Source: Irineochytrium annulatum
Lineage: Eukaryota; Chytridiomycota; Chytridiomycetes; Chytridiales; Chytridiaceae
Direction of reading: 5' to 3'
DNA length: 64,000 nucleotides
NCBI GenBank assembly: GCA_027600665.1
Contig: JADGJL010000028.1
Span: 1 to 64,000 of the forward strand
Part shown: in pieces, positions 23,700 through 33,922 of the stretch
How positions within the stretch are numbered: the first letter of the stretch is position 1
How the letters are laid out: every line of letters starts with the position of its first letter
The notes under the pieces: generated by a model
Told to the model about the DNA's origin: nothing
The model's input: only the letters and a program-made list of their open reading frames with translations
Databases searched by the model: none
Made by a program: the position numbers and the translations under genes

Positions 23700-24072
23700 G
23701 TTAGTGGTAATGTTGTAGCTGGGGCGTTTGCTTCCTAGAATGGCCTTTGATACATCTAAGCTCATGGTTACGTTATTGCCTCCCTTTATTTGTTGTTCTT
23801 AGTTCACATGGTGGGTTGTTGGAAGGACAGGGGGGCGGAGGTGGCAATCAATATGTTTTTGTGTTTCTGTTTTACGGCATATCCTCCGGTGGGTTCTCCA
23901 ATGCAGTTTCCTTTGTTTGACCACGGCCACCCCTTCACCCCGTTCCGTGATTTTCACGGTCCAGGTTAATATCGGAGTAATAAAGAGAAACTGAACTGAT
24001 GAAAGTTATGCAGCAACGTCGTTTTTGCAACTAAACGGCAACGCGTCTTTTTCTGATTCATCTGCTGCTGCC
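23700..24072. other. Intergenic region between VPS1 and SRP19
   Basis: About 370 bases between tandem genes. It is T-rich after the VPS1 stop (3' UTR), with an AATAAAGA-like poly(A) element near 23980. No coding frame is supported. Confidence 0.45.
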
Positions 24073-24954
24073 ATGAGCAAGGGCAAGGGGAAGGACTATG
24101 GCGGGATGACCATCGAAGACGCCAGCGACGACGAGGTTGAGGTCCAGCAAGGCGACGACGATTTCGACGTCGACAACATGGTAGGTCCGTCGGTGGTTCT
24201 CATGGCGCGGAGTCTTACCTGATCACTGCAGGACTTCGATCTGCCGCCTGAGCTGCTCGGCCGGCCCGCTGCGTCCGGCGATCAGCCTTTATTAATGACG
24301 CGCGAGGAGGCCGAACGGATGTCCCGCGCCACGATCCCATCTTCGTCCATCGTCGCCCAAACCCCGAGACAACAGCAGCAACCGCAACCGCAGCAGCAGC
24401 AACAGCGCCAGGGTCAAGGCCAACCCCGCGAGATGGACCCGCAGCTCCGCGAGGCGATAAAGCGCTGGGTGTGTGTATACCCAGTCTATCTCGATGCGGG
24501 CAAGAGCTATTCCCAGGGCAGGAAGGTGGGCAAGCAGCTGGCGGTCCCCGAGCCGTCGATCGTGTACATGGGCGAGTGCTGTCGTCGACTCGGCCTCTCG
24601 GCAGTTGTGGAGGGCAGCAAGCGTCACCCGAGGGACCCGCTGACGTTCGGGCGCATGAAGGTGCAGCTGAAGGGGGAAAATGGGCGGCCGCTGAGGGCCG
24701 AGCTGGGGAATAGGATGTTGTTGCTGGCGGCGATCGCAAAGATGTACCCGGAGGTGGTGGTGGCGATGAGAAAGGCGGATCCGTTAATCGCGACGCATGC
24801 CGCCGCGTCAAGATCGGAAATTTCGAAGGCCGTGGAGGAGAGTTACAAGGAGGCAACGAAGGAGATCAAGTCGATCGAGGGGTCGGGTTCTGGAAGTGGT
24901 AGCGGAATTACTGCGGCGTCAAAGCCGAATAAGAAGGGCAAGAAGAAAAAGTAA
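24073..24954 (+). CDS. SEC65: Signal recognition particle 19 kDa subunit (SRP19/Sec65)
   Basis: Binds the S domain of SRP RNA and promotes SRP54 loading for ER targeting. The start is MSKGKGKDYGG at 24073. Exon 1 encodes an acidic segment and ends GACAACATG. The intron is 24181-24231 (GTAGGT...CTGCAG) and exon 2 opens DFDLPPELLG. A Gln-rich insert (24370-24430) precedes the SRP19 fold: RWVCVYPVYLD, GRKVGKQLAV, YMGECCRRLGL and RHPRDPLTFGRMKVQL (24460-24665). A helical region and a Ser/Gly linker end in a basic tail, NKKGKKKK, at stop 24952-24954. About 276 residues, larger than animal SRP19 and similar to fungal Sec65 proteins, which carry such extensions. Confidence 0.93.
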
Positions 24955-25091
24955 ATGGGATGGCTCAGTGCTCATAATGCGACGTGAACTTAATATGGTA
25001 ATAGGAAATAAACGAAAGCTAAAATGCCCAGTGCATTGTCGTGATGATATATTTCTTGATGCCTTAGTTCTCGTCGTGTACAACCTCAAAA

Positions 25092-26801
25092 TCAACGTAT
25101 TAAAGTTGCTGGAGCGGGAAGCATGGAGCTCCGCGTTAGACGTATGAGATACCCTTTTAGACGAAAGGTTACAACCAAATCCTGTAGGACGCAATTTGAT
25201 CGCCAGCAAACCTTTGCGTCACACTCGGCTTTGACCAACTCGAAGACCTTCAACAGTTTCCTACGAGCGCCCAGCGCGGAAACGCCTTTGCCCTGCAGGC
25301 CGTCATCATTTAACGCAATAATCTCCTTCCAGTTGCATCCCTCAAAAATCGGGGAGTACTTATGCAACCGGAGACTCCTCAGCCAGCTGGGGATATCTAA
25401 AACGCAAGGCGTTAGCGACCGCCAACTGCCGCAGCCGGTAGGCACACCATTCAGTTGATCTAGATCCACCGCCTCCGGTATCTTCCCCTTCTCCTTATGC
25501 GAACCCTTCGACCTCGTCTCCCCATGCTCGCCGCCGTCCCCTCCATAATCGTCGTAGCTGTCGCTGTAGTCCGAGTGCGCGTACGCCCCGCCAGGGGACC
25601 CGGGCGCCCTCAAACCCGTCTGACCGCCGACGCCGAGGCTGACGTGACCCCACCCGTCACCCGGGTGCTGACCGTGCCCGTGTCCACCGCCGCCGCCGTG
25701 GTGAGGGCTCCGCGCACCGTTAGCCATCATCCCGACGCCTGGGCCGCTACCGCCTGGGTAGTGGTCCATAGGAGGGCTGACGATGATGGGCGACACCGGG
25801 CGTGGGGAGAGCGACCTCTGCTGAGGGAAGCCAGCCCCAGCGCCGCCCAACGGACCGCCCGTCGAACCTGTGATCCCCAAACCTGGCATACCAAGGCCGC
25901 TGCTCGGTGTCCGCTCCGTCGTCGGCGGCGTCAGGAGGTATCCCGGCTGCCCCGCTCCGGGCGGCGCGCCGTTCATCGCCCAATTGACGTCCTCTAGAGG
26001 CGTCTTGGGCCTTCCCGACTCCGCGAGAATTCCGTACTTTTCCTCGGCCATGGGGGCAGAGTGGCGATCGTACAGGCGTCGGCTCGAGCGTGACGCGCTC
26101 GTCGTCATGGGTACCATGCCGACATACTTGTCGTCGTCGCCGCTCAGCTCGCCATCCAGTCCAGCGGAGGGCGGGCCGCCGGATCCGCCGACTACGCGAG
26201 GGGAGAGAGGCGCGGATGAGATGGGGCAAAAAATCCACATGCACGTACCTTTCGGAATAACAACGCCAGCAGGGGCAACAGGCGATCCAATGGCCCCAGG
26301 ACCTTTCGATGGAGCCGCCGAGGACCCCGACTTCGGGTTGGCAACGGCGCCAGCGCCGCCAGGGGACACGACCGCAGCGATGGGGTCCTTCTGCGCCATC
26401 TGCTGCAAAACCGTGATGAAGAACCTGATCTGGACCTGGGTCGTGTGCTGAAGCAGCGAGTACAAGGCCGTGGTCCTCTCCGGGTCCGAGAGCACGCTGA
26501 ACCACTGCTCGATGGCCTTGAGCTCCTCGCGGAAATTATCGTCGAGTTTGGCGCGGGCCATCTGCTCTAGCGTGCGCTCGTAATAGCTTAGGTCCTCGAA
26601 CCAGCGATCAATGGCTGTGGGCGATCAATGCAAGTCAGAACGATCTGGGCAATGAGGCTCCACGATACCTTCTGCCTCAGGGGATTTGTAGTGCCCGGTG
26701 AGCACCTCGGAGCTGGGCCTCTGCTGGTGGCCATGCTTCCCGACCAGGTTCTCTATCCCCTCGGACTGGGGTCGCTCTGTGCGAGGCGATGCCGCCTTCA
26801 T
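25092..26801 (-). CDS. VTS1: VTS1, SAM-domain RNA-binding post-transcriptional regulator
   Basis: Vts1/Smaug proteins bind CNGG hairpin loops in mRNA with a SAM domain and recruit deadenylation. Exon 1 starts MKAASPRTERPQ at 26801. The intron near 26616-26668 joins to AIDRWFEDLSYYERTLEQM, then FREELKAIEQWFSVL and YSLLQHTTQVQIRFFITVLQ, the conserved Vts1 N-terminal block. A long Gly/Pro/Ser-rich disordered middle follows, with an intron near 26220-26260. The SAM domain is at 25215-25400: DIPSWLRSLRLHKYSPIFE, then GVSALGARRKLLKVFELV, including the RNA-contacting ALGARRKL segment. The 3' end has two readings. Without splicing the stop is at 25092. With an intron beginning GTTTGC near 25216, the protein ends DAKGISYV at 25136; this shorter end looks more natural. 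Confidence 0.92.
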
Positions 26802-27191
26802 GATGGGATCAACTTGCTGATTTCGAAACCGACGGGCAGAGGATGCACGGCGTCTTGTCGCCAGCCAGCCGATCTGCACTTAATCCTTCTCGAGGAGGCA
26901 GGCAGGAGTCGATAATGACGGAGGTTGGATTTGCTAATGCGATTTCGCATTCGCAAGTTATCTTTATCGCTCGAGCTTTCTTTTGTCTAAAGATGGACTT
27001 TTGTCCAAAAATCACCAACGAGCCGACGGTCGGAGGGGTGGACTGCCGCACCGTTGGCGCGTCGAGAAAATAGCTGGTCGTAGCAACGCGACCATACCAG
27101 GGATTCATAGGGGGCGCGATGAGGCGCATGAGGCGCATGCTAAGTTTGACACCTTTGACAGGTCAGCACATCACCGTCTCCACTTGACTTT
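26802..27191. other. Intergenic region upstream of VTS1
   Basis: About 390 bases between the VTS1 start and the stop of the CHORD gene, both on the minus strand. Overlapping short frames run in several directions with no motif. It likely holds the VTS1 promoter and the CHORD 3' UTR. Confidence 0.4.
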
Positions 27192-28487
27192 TTATTTCTT
27201 CGCAAAGCTCAACGGCGCATCCTGCGGCTGCACGCTGTCCAACGACCCCACCGTTCCTCCCCCGCTCTGAGCGCCAAACGTCGTCCAGCTTGTAATCGGC
27301 TTCGTTGGCGGCTCCAACGACGGCCAGCTAAGGCCGTTCGCCTTTTTCAGCACCATGGTGACCTTCGTGGACAGCACCGTGAACTTCGAGTCTTCCGGGG
27401 TGATAGGGAGGGAAAGGGGTGTGTGAAAGTCGAAGTACTTCCCGTCTTGGAACTTGATATCGACTTTGAGCTACATAATCCGAGGCGTCAGGTTTGAACG
27501 GTAATCCAATATTACCTCTTGTTCCCCAAAAACGACCGTGGTCCTAGACTTGTCCACCTTCTTGGCATAAATGTCCAAGTGAACTTGTGTCGGCGTCTGA
27601 TACCAGTCGTACCGACATTGTACCCTCTCCTCGACGGGACCCTAAACAAGAGTTCAGCCAAAAGCAAACGCCTTCGACGAGTTTACCTGATCTGTAAAAC
27701 GGTGAAGGCCCCGCTTACATCCCTGAATCTTAAGGAACTCATCAAACTCCAGCACCTTCCGCGAGCAGCACGACCACCCCTAAGAATGACGTTATTACAA
27801 CGGCCCCTTCACCCCATGCACGCAAAGTAGAAAGAAAAGCCCACGAACCTTGCTCCCTTCGTGGAAAATCGGCGTCCCCGAGTGGAAAACGCAATCCCCC
27901 GTCCTAGACGCCGGCCCCTCAAACGAATGCCCACAACCTCTCCTCTTGCACCTGGCCCCAACCTCAATAACCGCGTCGCTCGCGTCCCTCAGATCCTCCT
28001 CCTTCACCTCAGGCGCCGCCGGGGCCGTCGCGACGTTCGACGCCACGGTTGGCGACGCTGCCGCGGCGGGCTTTGGCGGCGCGGAACCGTAGACCTCTTT
28101 CCCGTCCACCATCACGGCGTTGGGCGCCATCTTGGGCTGAGCGGCCGCGGGGGCAGCCTTTGGCTCCTCGACGTGCTGGTGACGGCCTACCGCGCAGCCC
28201 GCGATCTTAAGGAAGTCGTCGAAGTCCACCACACGCTTCGAACAGCATGACCAGCCCTGTTTGTTTTCAAAGAAAAACAGGCGTCAGCGATGGCGCCTGG
28301 GCCCGTTTTCTCTGGGCTCCGTTTTACCTTCAATCCCTCGTGGAAAACGGGCCCGCCTGCATGGTGCTCGCAGGCGGTGTCGTGATTCTGATCCTCCTCA
28401 TACGACTTCCCGCAGCCTTCACGATGTTGTATTAGATGCCGTTATCCGGTCAAGGCTCGTACCTTTGTTTGTGCACTTAAGGGCCAT
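27192..28487 (-). CDS. CHORD/CS-domain HSP90 co-chaperone (CHORDC1/CHP-1 family)
   Basis: CHORD proteins bind HSP90 and SGT1-type clients. Exon 1 is MALKCTNKG at 28487; splicing gives a first CHORD: CTNKGCGKSYEED, CEHHAGGPVFHEGLKGWSCC, then VVDFDDFLKIAGC (28210-28430). An Ala/Pro-rich linker (28000-28180) leads to a second CHORD: [32 protein letters not shown] with FLKIQGCKRGLH (27700-27960). The final exons form a CS (p23-like) domain: CRYDWYQTPTQVHLDIYAK, VDIKFQDGKYFDFH, VLSTKVTMVLKKANGLSW (27290-27640). Two CHORDs plus CS is the animal and fungal architecture; plant RAR1 lacks CS. All zinc-ligand Cys/His in both CHORDs appear present. Four or five introns. The stop is at 27192. Confidence 0.92.
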
Positions 28488-28670
28488 GGAACTTGATGGA
28501 TAAAGTTGAGGTTTGACGATCTCAGTAGTTGCCTGCCTTAGAAGAAGCCTTTTGATTTACCACTTCTCCGCATAAGCAGATATATTTGCATCGGCAAATC
28601 ACAATATTTATGTTAGTGCTACCCGTGTATTATATGCAAGTCCCCAAAAATCGAACTACTGTGCGCATCA

Positions 28671-29550
28671 TCACAGCATCGTCTCGAGAAGGTCTTGACG
28701 CTTTTGAATGAGAGCCGCTAGCTCCGCCTTCCTCTCCTTTATCTTTAGTCTCGCTAGAGTGATATCCTAGCCCTTATAAGTACACCATAAGGAAAGAAAG
28801 GCCTCACGCTTGGCACGCCCTCATATGCGCTCAAGGTTAGGTCCTTAGCAGCGACCTCCTCAGCCAGCACCCGCACGGTCTCCTTCAGCTTCAAAAGGCC
28901 ACCAAAGTCTTGCTCGCCCCTCAGGTTCTGCACATGACAAGTAAGACACTAAACACGAGCGCAATATGGACGAACACCTCAAGCTCGCTACACCTCTCCG
29001 CGTACTCGGCGCCCTTCTCCTGCAAGATCGCGACGTTCCTGTGTAGCTGCTCTATGGCGTTGACGTCGGACGTCTCCGCGTCGGCCAAAATGCTGGCCAT
29101 GGCCCAAAGTCAGCCTTCAGCCGTAAAACGAGTGGTACCGGTTCGTCCGCTCCAGCTCAGAGCTCACCCACCGCCGCTTCTTCTTCACAACGGTCAGCAT
29201 GCGCCGATACCGTTGGAGCTCGGACTGGGCCCGATCATGCTCTAATGACGCGTTCGCGACGGCGGCTTTATGGCTGATGCACACGATGTCAAGTCGCGAA
29301 CCATACAGATGGGAGCCCACCTTCCCGTGGACGAGTTGTTCAGATGTAGGAAAGAGGAGAGCTCAGTTAGGGCCTCCAGGCGGCTTTCGGCGATCGTGCC
29401 GAAGCTTTCCATCACTCGGACTGAAAGGGTCGAGGTTGTCCTTCCCAAGCCGCCGCTCAAGCCGCTCCCGCTGTCTGGACAGTCCAAATATAAAATACAG
29501 CACGAGATATATTGCATAAATGCATTAGAATGCCCAATCCCTTTTATCAT
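28671..29550 (-). CDS. Candidate augmin subunit HAUS1-like coiled-coil protein
   Basis: Augmin recruits gamma-tubulin to existing spindle microtubules. The C-terminal exon reads EGVPSDITLARLKIKERK then LIQKRQDLLETML at stop 28671-28673. That matches the pattern at the end of animal HAUS1: a 'P-S-x-A-x-K-I-x-x-x-K-x-E-L' helix and a short Met/Leu end. Upstream exons are helical: SHKAAVANASLEHDRAQ and RRMLTVVKKKRR (about 29170-29290), NAIEQLHRNVAILQEKG (29000-29070) and KLKETVRVLAEEVAAKD (about 28850). Exon RLEALTELSSFLHLNNSS lies at 29335-29395; a GTGGGC donor and CATCAG acceptor (48-nt intron) keep frame. The 5' end is unsettled: ATG 29550 is only six bases past the stop of the preceding gene. 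About 240 residues against roughly 280 for HAUS1. The family call is by pattern only. Confidence 0.5.
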
Positions 29551-29556
29551 CGATTA

Positions 29557-30447
29557 CTAGCTCGCTAGGTTGCAGGGCTCCGGGATTGGGTCGTCATCCG
29601 TAAGCTCCTTGTGGACAACTTTCCCGACATAGAAATACTTGTCGTGCTTTTCATAAAAATCACTCCATTGTGACAGCGACTGGGTCAAGAAAAAAGGGTG
29701 AGCATAACGAGTGAGAAGAAGAGGACGAAACGTACGGCTATTTCCTCAGGAGTAAGGCCCCTCAGGTCCGGAACGAGGTGCGTCTGGAAGCAGCCTGTAT
29801 ACCGGGTCAGATTAAAGCCTTCGGGGTCCTACAAACCAGTGATGTAGGCCCGGGCAGCATCCTTGCCGGAGAAGAAGCTGTAACCACCGCCCTTGCCGTA
29901 ATACTTCGGTCCCGCCGAGACGTCATACACCTTGCCACTAATGAACGTGTTAAAGCTGGTCTACGTAGACCCCAAGTACTTAATGGCCAGGTAGATCGGC
30001 TTGTCGGGATCCGACCCATCATACTGCGCCAACTCCTCTGTCGTCAAGACCAACTCCTTCCTCTGTGCACAATACAACACGATCAGCCAAACAACGTCAA
30101 CGGATCGACGAGAATCATCCACGCGCGGGTCCTCGCGCTGCGGCCGGTCCCCGCACCTTCTTCGACGACGGCGCAGGCCCCTCCGCCTTTGGCGTTTCCT
30201 CCTTCTTCATCCCGTCGGTCTCCGGGGCCGATCGTACCGGCAACAGCTTGTTGAGGTTGGGCACTTTGTAGCCGAACGTCAGGGACTCGGTCGTCACGAA
30301 CGAGACGGCCAGCGTAGTGATGATCAGGCCTACGATCAGGAGGAGCGTCGACAGGCACCCGCCGTCCGACGCCTTCTCCCGCTTCCCGTCCCGCCCGTTC
30401 ACAGGCGGCTCCGTCGCCGCCTTCTTGCGTTCTCGTAGCTCACTCAT
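29557..30447 (-). CDS. Membrane-anchored cytochrome-b5-like heme/steroid-binding protein (MAPR/neuferricin type)
   Basis: The start is MSELRERKKAATEPP at 30447. A hydrophobic segment, LSTLLLIVGLIITTLAV (residues about 32-50), is a single N-terminal membrane anchor. A Pro/Glu-rich linker follows. The b5-like domain begins KELVLTTEELAQYDGSD (near 30050) with ISGKVYDVSAGPKYYGKGG (about 29920) and FFSGKDAARAYITGCF. This is the MAPR/neuferricin arrangement, where a tyrosine in YYG-type context replaces the b5 His ligand. The end, LVPDLRGLTPEEIA, then LSQWSDFYEKHDKYFYVG and a C-terminal PEPCNLAS, is the usual neuferricin-like tail. Stop is at 29557-29559. Three or four introns. Expected location is ER or another endomembrane. 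No paralogue nearby. Confidence 0.85.
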
Positions 30448-30701
30448 GTTGTTGTTTCAATTTGAATGTATGAAACTGTCGTGATTGATGCAATCCAGGC
30501 TTTCCTCGACCGCCACACTGGAGATAGTTGGACAGTGGAAGCTCACAAAAGGTAGCGACTTGGGAGAATGCCAAGCTAAACGCGTAGAGGAACGCGTTGG
30601 AGTGCAGATGTTTATGTGGACGCTTACTGTGTTCTCATTTCCTTCATTCATAACAACACCACGCTTCGGCGCACTGCGAGGCAGCCACCCCGCAAATCCA
30701 G

Positions 30702-33700
30702 CTAACGGAGCAACGCCATAACCTCCGACGTCACGGCGACCGTCTTACTATCCGCCGGAAGCTTAAGCTCCTTCACGGCTTGGCTGGCATTCATGAGCCC
30801 CGCCGCCTCCTTGACAGAGCCACCAATACATAACTAAAAGCTGTCAGCAAAAGACGTACATGAATGTTCTCACAAGAGTTCCGAAGGCAATCAGTGCCCG
30901 GTAACCAGCCTCCGGATCAATATTGGGTAATTTAAAGAACTAAACAGGAGTGTAAAACGACATATCACGTTAGCGGCTACAAACCTCCACCAAGAGTCCG
31001 GCTAAATCCACTCCAAGCATGTCATCGGAGGTATTCTTTTCTCTTATGAAAATGGCAATGCTGTGATGGTCAGTACGCCTTAAATGCACGGAGGCTTACT
31101 TGGAGCAGCAGGCCGCAAAAGCTATTTGCAAGTTTTTGGTGGGCCTTTGAGTTACTTCTCTTAAGAACTTCAACATCTTTTTGGACATCAGCGCGTAATT
31201 GAAACGGGATAATCATGAATTTCCACATTACCTGCGTCCGCAAAGGATAGGCCGCACTTCTGCCTTCGCTAGATACTAGCACATTGGCGAGGCAACGTAG
31301 AGACTACAGGGCTGAGACTCAAATATGCATACTTGAAATTACCAGTGTGACGTTCGTGTCATTGGGTGCGGACGCACAAGCGGCGAGACCCTCGAAGAAT
31401 GATGTAAACTCGGTCTGCAATAGGGGCGGCATGTTGAGCACAGTAACGCGCAGCAAGTCTAACCCTGTGTAATCGTCAGGTATAAATGAGACTTGCAAGC
31501 TCTACCAGGGAAACGGCTTTGGATCGGCCATTCAAACGCGATCTTGAGGATAACGCGCAGCGACTGGTCGCTAAGGGAAAACCCTTTTTCTAGTGAGGAC
31601 ACGCCGGCTTTAAGAGCCTTCAACTCCTCCTCAGTCAAATTCCCGAACGCCTGAACATGGTATCACTCTTTGCTAATCGCTTAGTGCTTACAAGGGCTCC
31701 GTTGAGGGACAGGATTTTTGAATGCACAGCTTCATAATTTAATGCCTTAAAGGAGGAGTACACTTTCTGCAGACAGGTCAGTAGCACTCAACAAAATTTC
31801 AACGAACTTGCGGAATGATTTTGGCTTGTTGCTGAATGCTCGACGAGTTTGAAGACTGCTGTTGTAAGTCGAACCTATTTGAGCAGCACTAACCGAAGAT
31901 CCGGGAACATAGCGGTTACCGCCGGTATAGGGATCCGCGTTGGCCGTCGACTGCGGCTCAAGGGTGACGTTGCCAGCGTTTTGGGTGATGAAGTTTGCGA
32001 TTTGGTCCAAGAAATCTTGCGAAAGCTCGTTTCGATGAATGAAGTCCTGCGCCGCCGCATACGGGTTTTCTAGTCGCGTTAGATAAATTATTGAAACAAG
32101 GTGTACCGGAGGCGTTGTACGGAAGCTTCAGGTTGACGCCATCGCCGATGTCGACGTCGAACACGTAATCGTATTCTTTGCCGTTATAAATCTGCTTCCG
32201 TTTTTGTCCCACGGCGTCGACAACCTCCCCCACTTTCACCCATGTCCCAGAGGTGCCATCGAACTGGTGCGCCTCCACCATCGTTCCGTTTTTAACCATC
32301 AGAACTTGCCCCGGTTTTCCTGGCAATCGTAAGGGACATCTTATAGGTTCGCCACAAACCTGGCCGCGACAAAGCCTCAACACCGGGAAGAGTCGACTTG
32401 TCGACATCACCCACATGGCTATTATAACTACTGTTAATCATTATCCGACAAATAAGCCCTTACGATGGGATACCAAAAGATGCAACCGCGTCAGCGTATG
32501 ACTGCGAAGAAGTAAGAATGTGATTGAGACATTCTACAATACCTTCTGCAGCCTTTCGTCTGCAACCCGCACGGGGGACCGCGTGAAGATGCGGACAACG
32601 CCGTCGCTACCACCAGTTGCGACGTCGCCATTAGGTAAAGCCTTTACACACCAGACTGATGTGCACGGGTGGAAGATAGTATGCTCATTCTTGCCATCTA
32701 AGGCACGTCAGCTGTTGTAAACATTGCGTTCCAACCTCGCCAGTACCGCATGGATCTATCCTCGCCGCAAGACACAAACTCATTCGCGCTAATGACATCC
32801 ACAGAGTACACAAACGAGGTGTGGCCACTGAGTTCGTGCAGGCATAATCCGTCAAAGTTCCAAATCCGAAGAGATCCGTCATTGGCGGACGAAAGGAAGC
32901 CAAGGTCCGGTATGAGGGCCAACGACCGAACGACGTCAGTATGACCGTTCATCGTCTTTACGCATTTCGACCCCTTCCAAAGCTTTATGCTCTTGTCGGC
33001 AGAACCTTTGTTCACCGTTCAGACTACTTCGTGCTTCCATCCTATCTCACCGGTCAAGATGCCGCGCTCGCCCAGTCCCAACACGGCCCAAACGGCGAAA
33101 GCGTGGCCAGAGAGCGTAGCGTGATCCTGATAATTGCGCCACACCTTCGCAGACCTTGCAGCAGAGTTGTAAGTTAGCAGCCAGTGTGAGGGTCTGCTCA
33201 CTTGTCCCATGATGCAGATACGATATCGGTCCCCTCCGACGTCACATTGAGCGCCAACGAGACAATCGCGTCCGTGTGTCCTAGCATGGTGAAGACGGGG
33301 TCCTGCGGCTGGGTCACATCATACACGTTTATCGTCTTGTCATTGCTTCCACTGATGATCACTCCTATACAAAATCAGCCTTCACAGCTCCTAACGTCGC
33401 GAAAACAACCTTGCGGGAACTGCTCCGTGGGGTGCACGTAAAGCAGGCAGTTCACGAAGTGGCTGTGCCCCAGAAATGCTTTGTCCATGTTAAACGTGTT
33501 CGGCCCGGCTCGAGTCCATGAAATAACGCGCGTGTCCCTTGGCCGCGTCAGCGCTTCCAATGACCATATCAAGCTCTCACCTCGACGACGAGAAGAGCGT
33601 ATCGTCGACTCCGGCAGCGAGGGCGCGCACCTACGAATGTTTATTGCATAAAAATGGGTAAGGGACGAACATCCTGCGTGTGGGCTTCTAGGGTAGCTGA

Positions 33701-33721
33701 TATCACGAACGAGGAGCTCAT
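30702..33721 (-). CDS. DOA1: DOA1/UFD3/PLAA, WD40-PFU-PUL ubiquitin-binding CDC48 cofactor
   Basis: Doa1 binds ubiquitin through its propeller and PFU domain and CDC48 through PUL, acting in ubiquitin recycling and mitochondrial protein quality control. The start is MSSSFVISATLEAHTQD at 33721; the next exons give VRALAAGVDDTLFSSSR and DTRVISWTRAGPN. Repeats follow with GHSHFVNCLLYVHP (about 33430-33460), LGHTDAIVSLAL, SAKVWRNYQDHATLSGHAF, GSADKSIKLWKG, GHTDVVRSLALIPD and GHTSFVYSVDV (32750-33300). PFU: PGQVLMVKNGTMVEAHQF, then YDYVFDVDIGDGVNLKLPYN (32110-32320). PUL occupies about 30702-31800, ending LPADSKTVAVTSEVMALLR at stop 30702-30704. Roughly 12 short introns. It is divergent from GID7, with 201 bases between start codons. 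Confidence 0.92.
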
Positions 33722-33922
33722 CACTTTGTCTAATTGAATCTTTGACAGCATCGATGATCATTAAAGTGGATTCACAGTGGCGATTTTGTCTAAGCTCAGT
33801 AGTAGGATTACGATTATAGCCAGAGCTGTGCCTGTCCAAGTTGGCGCGTCGGGCGTATCGTGAGAAATACAGAAAAGTGACGTTGTATGTTTGCCCGGTG
33901 TAGATTTCTACTTTAGCGAAAG
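33722..33922. promoter_or_regulatory. Putative bidirectional promoter, DOA1 / GID7
   Basis: Only 201 bases separate the DOA1 start (minus) and the GID7 start (plus), so both 5' UTRs and core promoters must fit here unless transcripts overlap. No TATA box stands out. Inferred from spacing alone. Confidence 0.5.

Noticed and set aside
24215..24856. Minus-strand 213-codon Pro/Ser/Arg-rich frame
   Set aside because: Antisense to the SRP19 exon, which has clear family motifs.
25747..26505. 252-codon minus-strand frame overlapping VTS1
   Set aside because: Same strand but another frame of the Gly/Pro-rich VTS1 linker; no motif and no splice support.
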